From positions 1 through 13,905 of the forward strand of contig UQCV01000059.1 of assembly GCA_900539665.1 (NCBI GenBank): a stretch of DNA of 13,905 nucleotides. The letters are read 5' to 3'. The translations under genes were made by a program, and so were the position numbers. Below, one piece after another: positions 1-7,924 of the stretch (its first letter is position 1; the number at the start of each line of letters is the position of its first letter). Origin of the DNA: an uncultured Succinivibrionaceae bacterium. Its GTDB lineage: Bacteria; Pseudomonadota; Gammaproteobacteria; Enterobacterales; Succinivibrionaceae. The notes beneath the pieces were generated by a model. The model saw nothing but the letters and a program-made list of their open reading frames with translations. It had not been told where the DNA came from and did no database searches.

Positions 1-16
1 TGCGTTTCGCTGTAAG

Positions 17-85
17 TGAGGTGCATTATAAACTCTTTTTTCGACCCGTCAACACCGTTTTCAAAAAAAAATTAAAAAAACTTCA
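17..85 (-). promoter_or_regulatory. Strong stable-RNA-type sigma-70 promoter reading left out of the window
   Basis: Read on the minus strand there is a -35 box TTGACG (plus positions 47-52), a 16-bp spacer and a perfect -10 box TATAAT (25-30). The -10 box is followed by a GC-rich discriminator, GCACCTC. Upstream of the -35 box lies a run of T and A tracts (about 55-85) resembling an UP element. This combination is typical of rRNA and tRNA promoters under stringent (ppGpp) control, so the gene just left of the window is probably a stable RNA or a very highly expressed gene. The transcription start is predicted near position 17. The promoter boxes are seen directly; the identity of the gene is inferred. 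Confidence 0.65.
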
Positions 86-1063
86 TTTTGTGTAAAATTT
101 GAGCAAAATCCCACTTTTAACCCTGTTTTAAGCCTTAACAGCCATTTAACATCATACGCCATAGGTGGCTTTTCCTTAAAAACCGTCTTTGTGCTTTGAT
201 TTTTCTAAATTCATTTTCACTTTTTAAATTGTATGGAAGCAAGGTTAGCTTACGTTTTTTATTTGTTCTTTTGTGAATAAACCTAGCCCTAATCCTCGGA
301 AACTAAAGACGGTCAAAATTTTGATCTCACTAGCTATTACTCATCTCACTAGACTGACTTTACTCGGTAGACTGACATACAGACATACATATTAGCCATC
401 CTGCATATCAGCCATCCTGGTTTTGGCATAAGTAAAACCTTGGATGCCATTTAGGCGTATGTTATTGCTTTGACGTATGTAATTGCTTTGGCTTAAGTTA
501 TGTTGTCCATCCCATCCTTAAAAATTTACACCTCCCCACCTACAAACAAGAGCACAGTCTAAACACTTTCCATATCGCATATGGCAATTTGGTGCCATGC
601 CCACCATTTGACTCGTTAACCTCACTTTTATTTCCTTTTCCCCTTCTTCTGCATTTCGGCGCTTACATGTCTTTTCCATTAGCTCTTTTAATTTAACTCC
701 ATCTTCGCCATTCACTCTTTTAAATTTCAGTCCAATTTAACTTCCATTTTCTTAAAATTATCTTCCCACTAAACAAAACCACACCATCTAACTAATACAT
801 TCTTAAATTCGCACTTTTTTCGCTTAAAAATGACATCTTCCTCGAATATTTCGCATTACTATCTATTAATGCGCGATTTTCTTATTGCCAAACATATTTC
901 AAAAAAAGATAATATGCATGCTGTGAGGTTTCAGCAGGTTTTTCTGCGGTCCGAATACCATTCGAACTTTTTCGTTCCCTCACTAATTTCGCTACAGTTT
1001 GTTTTATTCTATACATTTAAGCTGCAGCAATAGCCTTGCATCAACAGCCTTCGGTTCTCTATC
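86..1063. other. Gene-free intergenic region upstream of the rne leader
   Basis: About 1 kb of AT-rich sequence with no convincing gene. Two open frames of 65-67 codons exist (518-715 minus with a GTG start, and 830-1033 plus), but neither has a clear ribosome binding site or a recognisable domain. The stretch holds a block of tandem microduplications (324-491), described separately. It also holds a near-palindrome around ATGCCCACCAT at 597-607, a word that recurs in other gaps of this window. The rne promoter must lie here or at the start of the leader, but no consensus pair stands out. Confidence 0.6.
324..491. repeat. Cluster of short tandem or near-tandem duplications
   Basis: At least five different short duplications are packed into 170 bases. 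ATCTCACTAG occurs at 324-333 and 343-352, TAGACTGAC at 350-358 and 368-376, and GACATACA twice in tandem at 374-389. TATYAGCCATCCTG occurs at 390-403 and 406-419. CGTATGTWATTGCTTTGR occurs twice in tandem at 456-473 and 474-491. Most periods are 16-19 bases. There is no common spacer or repeat unit, so this is not a CRISPR array. It looks like repeated replication-slippage or microduplication events in non-coding DNA. Confidence 0.7.
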
Positions 1064-1086
1064 TCTATTTCAATTCTGTTTAGATT

Positions 1087-1243
1087 GAGCCGTGCTTGGA
1101 TGCTCGCGTTACCCCATACTAATAACTTATACAGCAGGAATGAGCTTCTGAATCATGCTCAATCCAGTACGAATTCCCTAGGATAAGACTTGCGGCAGCG
1201 ATGCCACCTATGCAAGCACTGACGAATTCCGTATTAAACTGGA
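1087..1243 (+). promoter_or_regulatory. Structured rne 5' leader (probable autoregulatory UTR)
   Basis: Three foldable elements lie just before rne. Two small hairpins have a GAGC/GCTC stem and an 11-base loop (1087-1105 and 1142-1160). A long structure follows, in which TCCAG (1163-1167) pairs with CTGGA (1239-1243), and TACGAATTC (1168-1176) pairs with GAATTCcGTA (1224-1233, one bulged C). Inside it, CTTGC (1189-1193) pairs with GCAAG (1212-1216), enclosing a GGCA/TGCC hairpin (1194-1205). RNase E of enterobacteria controls its own mRNA stability through a structured leader, so the same role is likely here. The pairings are seen in the sequence; the function is inferred. Confidence 0.6.
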
Positions 1244-1267
1244 CTGCTTTAAGAATGAGATTTTTTA

Positions 1268-4159
1268 ATGAAAAGAATGTTAATCAACGCAACTCAAGAA
1301 GAAGAGATGCGTGTTGCACTTGTTGACGGTCAAAAAATTTATGACATCGACATCGAAGCCGCCGGTCACGAACAGAAGAAAGCCAACATCTACAAGGGGA
1401 TTATTACCCGCGTAGAACCAAGCCTTGAAGCTGCTTTCGTGGACTACGGTGGGGATCGTCATGGTTTTCTCCCACTTAAGGAAATCGCTCCTGAATATCG
1501 TCAGCAAACTTCCGGTAACGGAAAAGCCAATATGCGCGACACCGTACGCGAAGGTCAAGAAGTTATCGTTCAAGTCGAAAAAGAAGAACGTGGTCTTAAG
1601 GGTGCAGCTCTTACCACTTATATCTCTTTGGCTGGTTCATACATCGTACTTATGCCAAACAATCCTAAAGCTGGCGGCATCTCCCACCGAATTGAAGGTG
1701 AAGAACGTACCGAACTTAAACAAGCTTTAGACAGTCTCAACATTCCACAAGGAATGGGTGTGATTGTGCGTACTGCAGGTGTTGGCAAAAGCCCTGAAGA
1801 ACTTAACTGGGACTTAGAAATCTTAGTTAAACATTGGAGCATGATCAAAGAAGCCGCTTCTACTCGCAAAGCTCCTTTCCTCATTCACCAAGAAAGTAAC
1901 ATCGTCCTTCGTGCTATCCGCGATTACTTAAGACAAGATATTGGCGAAATCCTTATCGATAACAAGGATGTATTCAACCAAGTATTAAAGCAAATCAATA
2001 TTGTTCGTCCTGACTTTGCGCCAAAAGTTAAGATGTTCGATGGTGATGCCCCACTCTTTAGCCACTTCCAGATTGAATCCCAAATCGAATCTGCTTACCA
2101 TCGTGAAGTAAAGCTTCCATCTGGTGGTAGTATTGTTATTGACCCTACTGAAGCACTTACTTCTATCGACGTAAACTCTGCTAAAGCAACCAAGGGTGAT
2201 GACATTGAAGAAACCGCTTTGCAGACCAACATCGAAGCTGCTGAAGAAATTGCCCGTCAATTACGTTTACGTGATATCGGTGGTCTTATTGTAATCGACT
2301 TCATCGATATGACCCCACTTAAAAACCAACGTGAAATCGAAAACAGAATGAAAGAAGCTGTCCGTCAGGACCGTGCACGCATACAGTTTGCCCGTATCTC
2401 TCGTTTCGGTTTGCTTGAAATGTCAAGACAACGTATCAGACCGTCACTTGGTGAATCAACTTCTCACGTCTGCCCTCGTTGTTGCGGTCAAGGTACTATT
2501 AGAGATAGTGGTTCTTTAGCTCTTTCTATTCTTCGTGTAATCGAAGAAGAAGCTATGAAAGAAAATTCAGCTAATGTATGCGCTCGCGTACCAGTTGAAG
2601 TAGCAGCTTTCCTTATGAACGAAAAGCGTCGTTCATTAGATGGTATCGAAAAGCGTCACAATGTTCATATCTATATCATCCCAGATGATAACTTCGAAAC
2701 TCCACATTACGAAATCACTAGACTCCGTCAAGGCGATTCCGACAATGTACATACTTTCGAACTCATGCGTCGCAACGCAGCTGCTAGCAACATCCCTGCT
2801 CCTAGCAACTTCCCAGCAGCTAGAGAAGACCGTACCTTATCAGCTCCAAGAACTGACCGTACAGTCCCTGCCGTAGACCTCAATTCATTAAACGACGAAA
2901 TCCGTCCAGTTAAACCAGCTAGTCGCACTACTCGTGCTCCTATCTCTACCGAAGATTCTGCTCGTAGCGTTAGCATCTTTAAGCGCATGATGAACAGCAT
3001 TGTTGGTCTCTTCAAGGTTGAAGAAGCCCAAAGCGAATCTACAGGCACCGCCGTAGCTAAACCTAATGCAACTTCTTCTACCACCTCTCGTGGTCGCAAC
3101 AATGCAACTCGCCAAGCACGTAATCGCGATGGCCAAAACCAAAACAGAAGATCTAGTCGTCAGCAAGGTAATGGCAACCGCCAACAAAACGCTCGCAACG
3201 AAGCAGAAGTTGAAACTAAGACCCAAAACAAACGCACTAAGAACGCTAATGGTCAAAATAGAAACCAAAAGCGTCAAGAAGCGCGCGAAGAAGTTTTAAG
3301 TCAGGAACTTTTAAATCGTCCGGTAATTGAAGAAACTATCGAAGTTAAAGAACCACGCCGTAAGAATAAGAACAACCGTAATACCAACGCAGCTGCTCAA
3401 CCTCAACAGCTCGAACCTAACTTTGAAGAAGCTACTGAAAACCAGACCACAGAAGCTGTAGCTGAAAAGCCACGTCGCGAACGTAAGCCACGCCGCAACG
3501 AAGGTGAACGTGACAACAACGCTCGCAAGGAACGTAAGCCACGTCGCGAACGCAAGGCTACTGAAGAAGCTCCACAAACTACTGAAACTTTGGTGCAAGA
3601 AGTAGTTTATGAAACCCCTGAAAAAATTGGTTGCATCGGCAATGTAACCTTTGCAAGTGTTGACATGACCGAACCTCAGGCTTGCGACTTACCAGTAGTT
3701 GAGGCCTCCGCTGAATTTGCGCCTGAAACTGAATTCAGAACTGCGGGTAAAGCTGCAGGTTTTGCCGCCATCACAGAAGTAGCTTCCGTTGATATGACTG
3801 AACCGCAAGCCTCTGACTTACCTTCTACCACTGACTCAACAGGCACTGATAATAGTGACCTCGTGTTTAGCGATGCAGGCTTTGCTGGCTTTAGTTCAAT
3901 TCACAATTTATCTGAAGCTGCTATGTCTGAACCAGAACCTTTAGCTCAAAACGAAGCTCCTGCTCCTAAAGCTCCACGTCAGCCCAAGAGAAAGCCACGT
4001 AAAGAAGCAACTGTAACGCCTAATGTCACCGCCGAAGAAGTAGCGCAAAAAGTTACTACCTCAGAAGCTCAGGGCACTCCAGATGTTACCTCAGTAGAAA
4101 CTACTCTTGAAATTACCCCTGCTACTCAAAACCAAACTTCTCAATCTGCGCCACAATAA
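1268..4159 (+). CDS. rne: Ribonuclease E (degradosome endoribonuclease)
   Basis: Essential endoribonuclease that starts mRNA decay and processes rRNA and tRNA precursors, acting at the inner membrane as scaffold of the RNA degradosome. The N-terminus MKRMLINATQ and the S1 domain (about residues 35-125) match the enterobacterial protein closely and fix the start. The DNase I-like domain carries the metal-binding aspartates D301 and D344 (D303 and D346 in E. coli). The zinc-link motif CPRC is at 402-405. An amphipathic helix at 569-583 (SIFKRMMNSIVGLFK) sits where E. coli has its membrane-targeting segment. The rest is a disordered tail with Arg/Asn/Gln-rich RNA-binding stretches (about 610-760) and an acidic end in which ASVDMTEPQA(C/S)DLP occurs twice (796-809 and 839-852). 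The E. coli PNPase-binding C-terminus is not recognisable. At 963 residues it is somewhat shorter than the E. coli protein (about 1061). The frame continues beyond the stop; see the next entry. Confidence 0.97.
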   Translation: MKRMLINATQEEEMRVALVDGQKIYDIDIEAAGHEQKKANIYKGIITRVEPSLEAAFVDYGGDRHGFLPLKEIAPEYRQQTSGNGKANMRDTVREGQEVIVQVEKEERGLKGAALTTYISLAGSYIVLMPNNPKAGGISHRIEGEERTELKQALDSLNIPQGMGVIVRTAGVGKSPEELNWDLEILVKHWSMIKEAASTRKAPFLIHQESNIVLRAIRDYLRQDIGEILIDNKDVFNQVLKQINIVRPDFAPKVKMFDGDAPLFSHFQIESQIESAYHREVKLPSGGSIVIDPTEALTSIDVNSAKATKGDDIEETALQTNIEAAEEIARQLRLRDIGGLIVIDFIDMTPLKNQREIENRMKEAVRQDRARIQFARISRFGLLEMSRQRIRPSLGESTSHVCPRCCGQGTIRDSGSLALSILRVIEEEAMKENSANVCARVPVEVAAFLMNEKRRSLDGIEKRHNVHIYIIPDDNFETPHYEITRLRQGDSDNVHTFELMRRNAAASNIPAPSNFPAAREDRTLSAPRTDRTVPAVDLNSLNDEIRPVKPASRTTRAPISTEDSARSVSIFKRMMNSIVGLFKVEEAQSESTGTAVAKPNATSSTTSRGRNNATRQARNRDGQNQNRRSSRQQGNGNRQQNARNEAEVETKTQNKRTKNANGQNRNQKRQEAREEVLSQELLNRPVIEETIEVKEPRRKNKNNRNTNAAAQPQQLEPNFEEATENQTTEAVAEKPRRERKPRRNEGERDNNARKERKPRRERKATEEAPQTTETLVQEVVYETPEKIGCIGNVTFASVDMTEPQACDLPVVEASAEFAPETEFRTAGKAAGFAAITEVASVDMTEPQASDLPSTTDSTGTDNSDLVFSDAGFAGFSSIHNLSEAAMSEPEPLAQNEAPAPKAPRQPKRKPRKEATVTPNVTAEEVAQKVTTSEAQGTPDVTSVETTLEITPATQNQTSQSAPQ

Positions 4160-4246
4160 GCAGAACAAGCAGAGCTTCCGGTTGAAAGCATGGTAACAGC
4201 CTTCGAAGCAGAAGATTCAGCAAACGAAGCTTCTAATAAACAGTAA
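4160..4246 (+). other. In-frame continuation of rne beyond the TAA stop
   Basis: Directly after the rne TAA (4157-4159) the same frame stays open for 28 codons to a second TAA at 4244-4246. The encoded residues (AEQAELPVESMVTAFEAEDS, then ANEASNKQ) have the same Ala/Glu-rich acidic character as the tail before the stop. The terminator begins 44 bases after the second stop. The simplest reading is that the gene once ended at 4246 and a CAA or similar codon became TAA. A sequencing error or stop-codon read-through would look the same. It could instead be an ordinary 3' UTR open by chance, but the composition argues against that. Confidence 0.6.
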
Positions 4247-4290
4247 CTAAGTAGCCAATAATTTAGTAGCTTAGTTTACTTAACGAACAA

Positions 4291-4317
4291 GAGTCCACCA
4301 CGGTGGACTCTTTTTTT
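4291..4317 (+). terminator. Rho-independent terminator of rne
   Basis: GAGTCCAC (4291-4298) pairs perfectly with GTGGACTC (4303-4310) around a four-base loop, followed immediately by seven T residues (4311-4317). It lies 132 bases after the annotated rne stop and 44 bases after the second in-frame stop. Confidence 0.92.
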
Positions 4318-4349
4318 ACCTTGCGCCTTGTTTTTTACCTTGCGCTTTG
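4312..4349. repeat. 19-bp tandem duplication including the terminator T-run
   Basis: TTTTTTACCTTGCGCCTTG (4312-4330) is followed at once by a copy differing at one position (4331-4349). The T-run of the rne terminator is therefore duplicated, without its hairpin. This is the same kind of microduplication as at 324-491. Confidence 0.85.
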
Positions 4350-4593
4350 GTTTGATGTTTGTTTAGGTGTAATTATTTTAAGTACGTTTAGGAAGTTAGA
4401 TTAATTGAGGTTTTAGCTGTTTTGTTGTGATTGGTTTGGGCACTGCTTTTATCGTTTCAGTCTTTTTTAAAAAATTTGGCGCGCATCTGGCCCTTACCGC
4501 CATGAATATAGATGAAATAGAACCACAATAGATAATTGAACGCTATTCTTATAACATGAACAAGAACTAAAATTCAAATCTTTGGCCCTAACT

Positions 4594-4831
4594 ATGCTTG
4601 TACGCCATTTTAAAATCCAAGACGCTGTGACTTTATATGAACTTTTCTACCAAACCGTACATCAAGTAAATGCGAAAGTTTACACGCAAGACACAATTAG
4701 ACGCATGGGTGCCTTAACTTCAGACCTGCAAAAATGGCCTTCAAGCCTTGCACCAAACTTTACATTAGTCGTTTAGCCCCCAAGATCAAATTGTTGGTTT
4801 TGGCGACCTTTTGTTTAGGTTTAGCTTTTAA
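4594..4831 (+). pseudogene. Truncated, frameshifted GNAT-family N-acetyltransferase
   Basis: The frame from ATG 4594 to TAG 4774-4776 encodes a protein start that reads like a small GNAT acetyltransferase: MLVRHFKIQDAVTLYELFY, then TVHQVNAKVYTQ and DLQKWPSSLAPNFTLVV. Just after the stop, shifted by one base at a run of five C (4777-4781), the frame continues as QDQIVGFGDL (4781-4810), the expected next strand of the fold. It then loses similarity and ends at TAA 4829-4831. The acetyl-CoA-binding half (motif A, Q/RxxGxG/A) is missing altogether. No ribosome binding site is evident. It is a decayed gene; the substrate of the intact ancestor cannot be told. Confidence 0.7.
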
Positions 4832-4892
4832 CTTATGACTTTGTTTTGCGCTTACTTCCAAAAGCTCAATCTAGTGGACAGTATGATGAGGA

Positions 4893-5336
4893 TTACTTTT
4901 TAGCAACTAACTTCATCTTTCTTCTTACAGCTAAAGTTGTTCTTGAAACACAAACTAAGTGTCCTGCTTCATCAGAAATTTCAACCTGCCATACTTGGGT
5001 TGACGCCCCGCCATGAACCATAGTCGCTTTAGCCGTCACTACACCACTTTTTACTGCTCGTAAATGGTTAGCATTAATTTCAAGACCTAATACCGAAACC
5101 CCAGGTGTGGCGGCCATGTTACCTGCAACTGAAGCTAAGCTTTCAGCTAACGCTACAGAAGCGCCCCCATGCAATAACCCAAAAGGTTGTTTGGTCATCG
5201 GCCCCACGGGCATGGTTGCACATAGATAATCATCACCTTTAGCTGAAAACTTAATTCCCAAAGCGCTAATCATGCAATTATCACAAAGGCTGTTTAAATA
5301 ATCTAAGGTAAATTCTCGTTGCCAAATACTACTCAT
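4893..5336 (-). CDS. menI: Hotdog-fold thioesterase, 1,4-dihydroxy-2-naphthoyl-CoA hydrolase type (MenI/YdiI)
   Basis: Cytoplasmic acyl-CoA thioesterase of the PaaI/YdiI group. YdiI (MenI) of E. coli hydrolyses 1,4-dihydroxy-2-naphthoyl-CoA in menaquinone synthesis and also acts on other aromatic acyl-CoAs. The 147 residues cover the whole family length. The signature TKQPFGLLHGGASVALAES (48-66) contains the catalytic Glu at residue 65 (Glu63 in YdiI), with Gln50 and His56 nearby. GLEINANHLR and VWQVEISDEAG also match YdiI closely. The start has a GAGAG ribosome binding site about nine bases upstream. It lies 188 bases downstream of the sensor kinase gene on the same strand, so it may be read from the cluster or from its own promoter. 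The fold and group are certain; the exact substrate is inferred. EntH-like proofreading of acyl carriers is the alternative. Confidence 0.85.
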   Translation of the reverse strand: MSSIWQREFTLDYLNSLCDNCMISALGIKFSAKGDDYLCATMPVGPMTKQPFGLLHGGASVALAESLASVAGNMAATPGVSVLGLEINANHLRAVKSGVVTAKATMVHGGASTQVWQVEISDEAGHLVCVSRTTLAVRRKMKLVAKK

Positions 5337-5524
5337 TTATTAATCTCTCATCACCGGCTCAACTCTAGATCTTGGTCTTAGTTTTTAACGTTATGTTGCT
5401 CGTCTATCTGTTTTAGGATGTTTTTAGTGTGGCTTTTAAAACTAGAACTTTTTTAGGGAGTTTTACTTTTAGCTTTGCCAATTTGCCCACCAAAAACACC
5501 CATTACTATTACAAGGTCGCAATT

Positions 5525-7918
5525 TTACTCGTTATTCATGGTTCTTTGGTGGTCACTACCATCTTTTTTATTACCACCTAAACGATTCTTCATTAAAGCA
5601 TCAATCAGCGACATATTGTTATTTTGCTTACCCTCAAAGGAGGCCATGCTAGAAATAGCACTTTCTTCCATAAACTTTTGTGGAATTTCTTGAGTGGTTG
5701 ATGAATGGAGAGGACAAGGTTTCCCTACGGCTAGACCATTCTTTTCTAAACGTTCAGTACTATCGTCGATAACTTCTTCTAGCTCAAGCAACAATTTCTT
5801 TAAGATGACTGAAGTAACAGGTTTAGAGGCAATACTTACCATCCCTGCTTCACGACAGGCAATACGTTCTTCGTCTGTACTATTAGCCGTTAAAGCTACA
5901 ATTGGCACATAGGTAAGTTCATTAATAATATGCCGTGTTGCTTCAATCCCATCCATCACAGGCATTCTAAGGTCCATTAATACCAAATCTGGAATTTCTG
6001 CTTTAACTGCTTCAACCGCTTCCGCCCCGTTAGAAGCTAGGCGCACATTGTGTCCCAGCTTTTCGAGCATGGTTTTAATTACAAACTGGTTGATCTGTGA
6101 ATCTTCAACAAGCAAGATATTGTAATTATGTTCCTTGTGCTCAATAGTCCGCTTTATCGAGGTAGCCCCAATAAGAGAAGAACTTGGAATGCGACATGGA
6201 ATTTCAAACCAAAAATCTGAACCTTTACCTACTTCGCTCTTAATGCCAATGCGACCGCCCATGTGCTCAACTAAGCGTTTACAAATAGCCAAGCCAAGTC
6301 CACTCCCCCCAAACTTACGAGAGATAGAACCGTCTAATTGCACAAATGGCACAAACAATTCAGATAAATGTTCACTCGGAATCCCCGGACCGGTATCTAT
6401 AACTGAGAACTTCAATCTAGTATCAAAACGTTCTGCCACTACCGTTACCCCACCTTTAGAGGTAAATTTCAGGGCGTTATTAATAAGATTAAAGAGAATT
6501 TGGGACAAACGATGTTGGTCGCCACTAATCATCTGCGGGAAACCATCTTTTATATTAAGTTTAAGATAGATACCTTTAGATTCTGCTTTTTCTTGCATCT
6601 GTAAAGATACAGATCGCAGGGTAAACTGAATATCAAAGTTAATATTCTCTAGCACCATAGCCTGAGATTCAATGCGCGATAAATCGAGCACGTCATGCAA
6701 AATGGTTTGGAGTAAAGACGCACTTTGTGAAATATGCTTAATGTAAGTGAGCTGGGTTTCGTCGAGTGAAGTTTGTTCTAGTAAATCAAGCATCCCCAAA
6801 ATAGCTTGCAATGGGGTTTTGATTTCATGCGACATTACCGCTAAGTATTCACTTTTAGATCTATTAGCTATTTCAGCTGCATCACGAGCCTTTTGTAATT
6901 CTTGGTTTTGTGCATATTCACTCGTAAAATCAGATAGTGTGCCTCTAAAACCGACAAATTGTTGGGATTTACGATCGTAATAAGGTTCTCCGGTAACGCG
7001 CAACCAATACTTACGGCCCTCAATTTGTAGGGGCAATTCTACATTTTCACATAAGAGGCGCTTCTGACGTCGTTCTTTTATAACTTCAGGTAAATCTGGT
7101 CGGAGTTTTAATTCATCAGGGTCGAGCAATTCTTCGAACTTACGCCCAATAAATTTGGTGTAGTCTGGTAAGGAATTTTTAACTGAACTATGGCTTTCTT
7201 CATGGTTATCGCCAGGAATGGGCACAAAGCAACCATTCTCATCGGTCTTCCAATTAAGCTCATGGGACAAGTGAGTAAAGGCTCGTAGATGTTCTTGTTC
7301 ATCTAAAGCTTCACTAGTACGGCGTTTAATTACTTCTTCAAGCTGTCCTTTATACTCAATATTAGTAACCAACTGTTCCAAAAATGGCTTTAAAAGACGG
7401 ACATCACGTCTACTTTCCAAGTTTAAAGCTAACTGACGTTGGTGGGTGCAAACAAACAACAACTTCGAATCATGTAGACTCATTGGAATCAACATAACGC
7501 TACTAATTAGTTGTTTAAACTCAGGGTTGGTACTTTCAAAACCCGCCGCAATACCAGGATCTGACAAAACCATGATGTCAGAATTATCCAAGGCTAGTTT
7601 TAACACCCCGCGGTTTTCCCAATTGTTTTGCGCTAAGGCTGGATGCGAAGCATAAATAGTTACTAAGTTATTGCTTTCCACATTAAGAGAAAGCAATACT
7701 ACTTGGTCAAACTCAACTAAGGAACGCATCACATTGAGCAAAATGGAATACTGAGTTTCAGTATCAGGAGCATTCGAAAGTTCTGTAAAGGCGGAAATCA
7801 AATGCTTTCTTGAATTTATTAACCATTTTTCACAATCATGCGCAAACTCCGCTTCAAGCTTTAAGCGTTGGAGCTTGTTTTCGTATTCTTGCACTATGCG
7901 TTGAGCTTCACTGGCCAT
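5525..7918 (-). CDS. Hybrid sensor histidine kinase, VpsS/NahK type (GAF-like, PAS, HisKA, HATPase, receiver)
   Basis: Cytoplasmic hybrid kinase of 797 residues without membrane segments. In order: a short N-terminal coiled coil (1-40), a GAF-like sensory region (about 45-195), and a PAS/PAC domain (about 208-332, with LNWKTDENG and EGRKYWLRVTGEPYYD). The HisKA box MSHEIKTPLQ has phosphoacceptor His364. The ATPase domain has N-box NLINNALKF (477-485), DTGPGIP (508-514) and GGSGLGL (537-543). The receiver (600-712) has E605/D606, phosphoacceptor Asp649, Thr677 and Lys699. About 85 low-complexity residues follow; there is no Hpt domain, so phosphate must leave through a separate phosphotransferase, and one is encoded upstream. 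The gene starts six bases after the stop of the FIST gene, so the two are almost certainly co-translated. VpsS of Vibrio cholerae has this kind of architecture and signals through LuxU to LuxO. A ligand for the GAF-like region cannot be read from the sequence. Confidence 0.88.
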   Translation of the reverse strand: MASEAQRIVQEYENKLQRLKLEAEFAHDCEKWLINSRKHLISAFTELSNAPDTETQYSILLNVMRSLVEFDQVVLLSLNVESNNLVTIYASHPALAQNNWENRGVLKLALDNSDIMVLSDPGIAAGFESTNPEFKQLISSVMLIPMSLHDSKLLFVCTHQRQLALNLESRRDVRLLKPFLEQLVTNIEYKGQLEEVIKRRTSEALDEQEHLRAFTHLSHELNWKTDENGCFVPIPGDNHEESHSSVKNSLPDYTKFIGRKFEELLDPDELKLRPDLPEVIKERRQKRLLCENVELPLQIEGRKYWLRVTGEPYYDRKSQQFVGFRGTLSDFTSEYAQNQELQKARDAAEIANRSKSEYLAVMSHEIKTPLQAILGMLDLLEQTSLDETQLTYIKHISQSASLLQTILHDVLDLSRIESQAMVLENINFDIQFTLRSVSLQMQEKAESKGIYLKLNIKDGFPQMISGDQHRLSQILFNLINNALKFTSKGGVTVVAERFDTRLKFSVIDTGPGIPSEHLSELFVPFVQLDGSISRKFGGSGLGLAICKRLVEHMGGRIGIKSEVGKGSDFWFEIPCRIPSSSLIGATSIKRTIEHKEHNYNILLVEDSQINQFVIKTMLEKLGHNVRLASNGAEAVEAVKAEIPDLVLMDLRMPVMDGIEATRHIINELTYVPIVALTANSTDEERIACREAGMVSIASKPVTSVILKKLLLELEEVIDDSTERLEKNGLAVGKPCPLHSSTTQEIPQKFMEESAISSMASFEGKQNNNMSLIDALMKNRLGGNKKDGSDHQRTMNNE

Positions 7919-7924
7919 ATCTGT

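Noticed and set aside
324..491. CRISPR-like array
   Set aside because: The repeats differ from one another and occur only twice each, with no constant repeat and variable spacer pattern.
518..715. Open frame of 65 codons with several Cys (-)
   Set aside because: It starts with GTG without a good ribosome binding site, overlaps the near-palindrome at 593-606, and matches no family I recognise.
830..1033. Open frame of 67 codons upstream of rne (+)
   Set aside because: No ribosome binding site or domain, odd composition, and it lies in the AT-rich gap before the rne leader.
2728..3598. Several antisense frames of 95-129 codons opposite the rne tail
   Set aside because: They are mirror frames of the low-complexity Arg/Ala/Glu-rich coding sequence, without ribosome binding sites.
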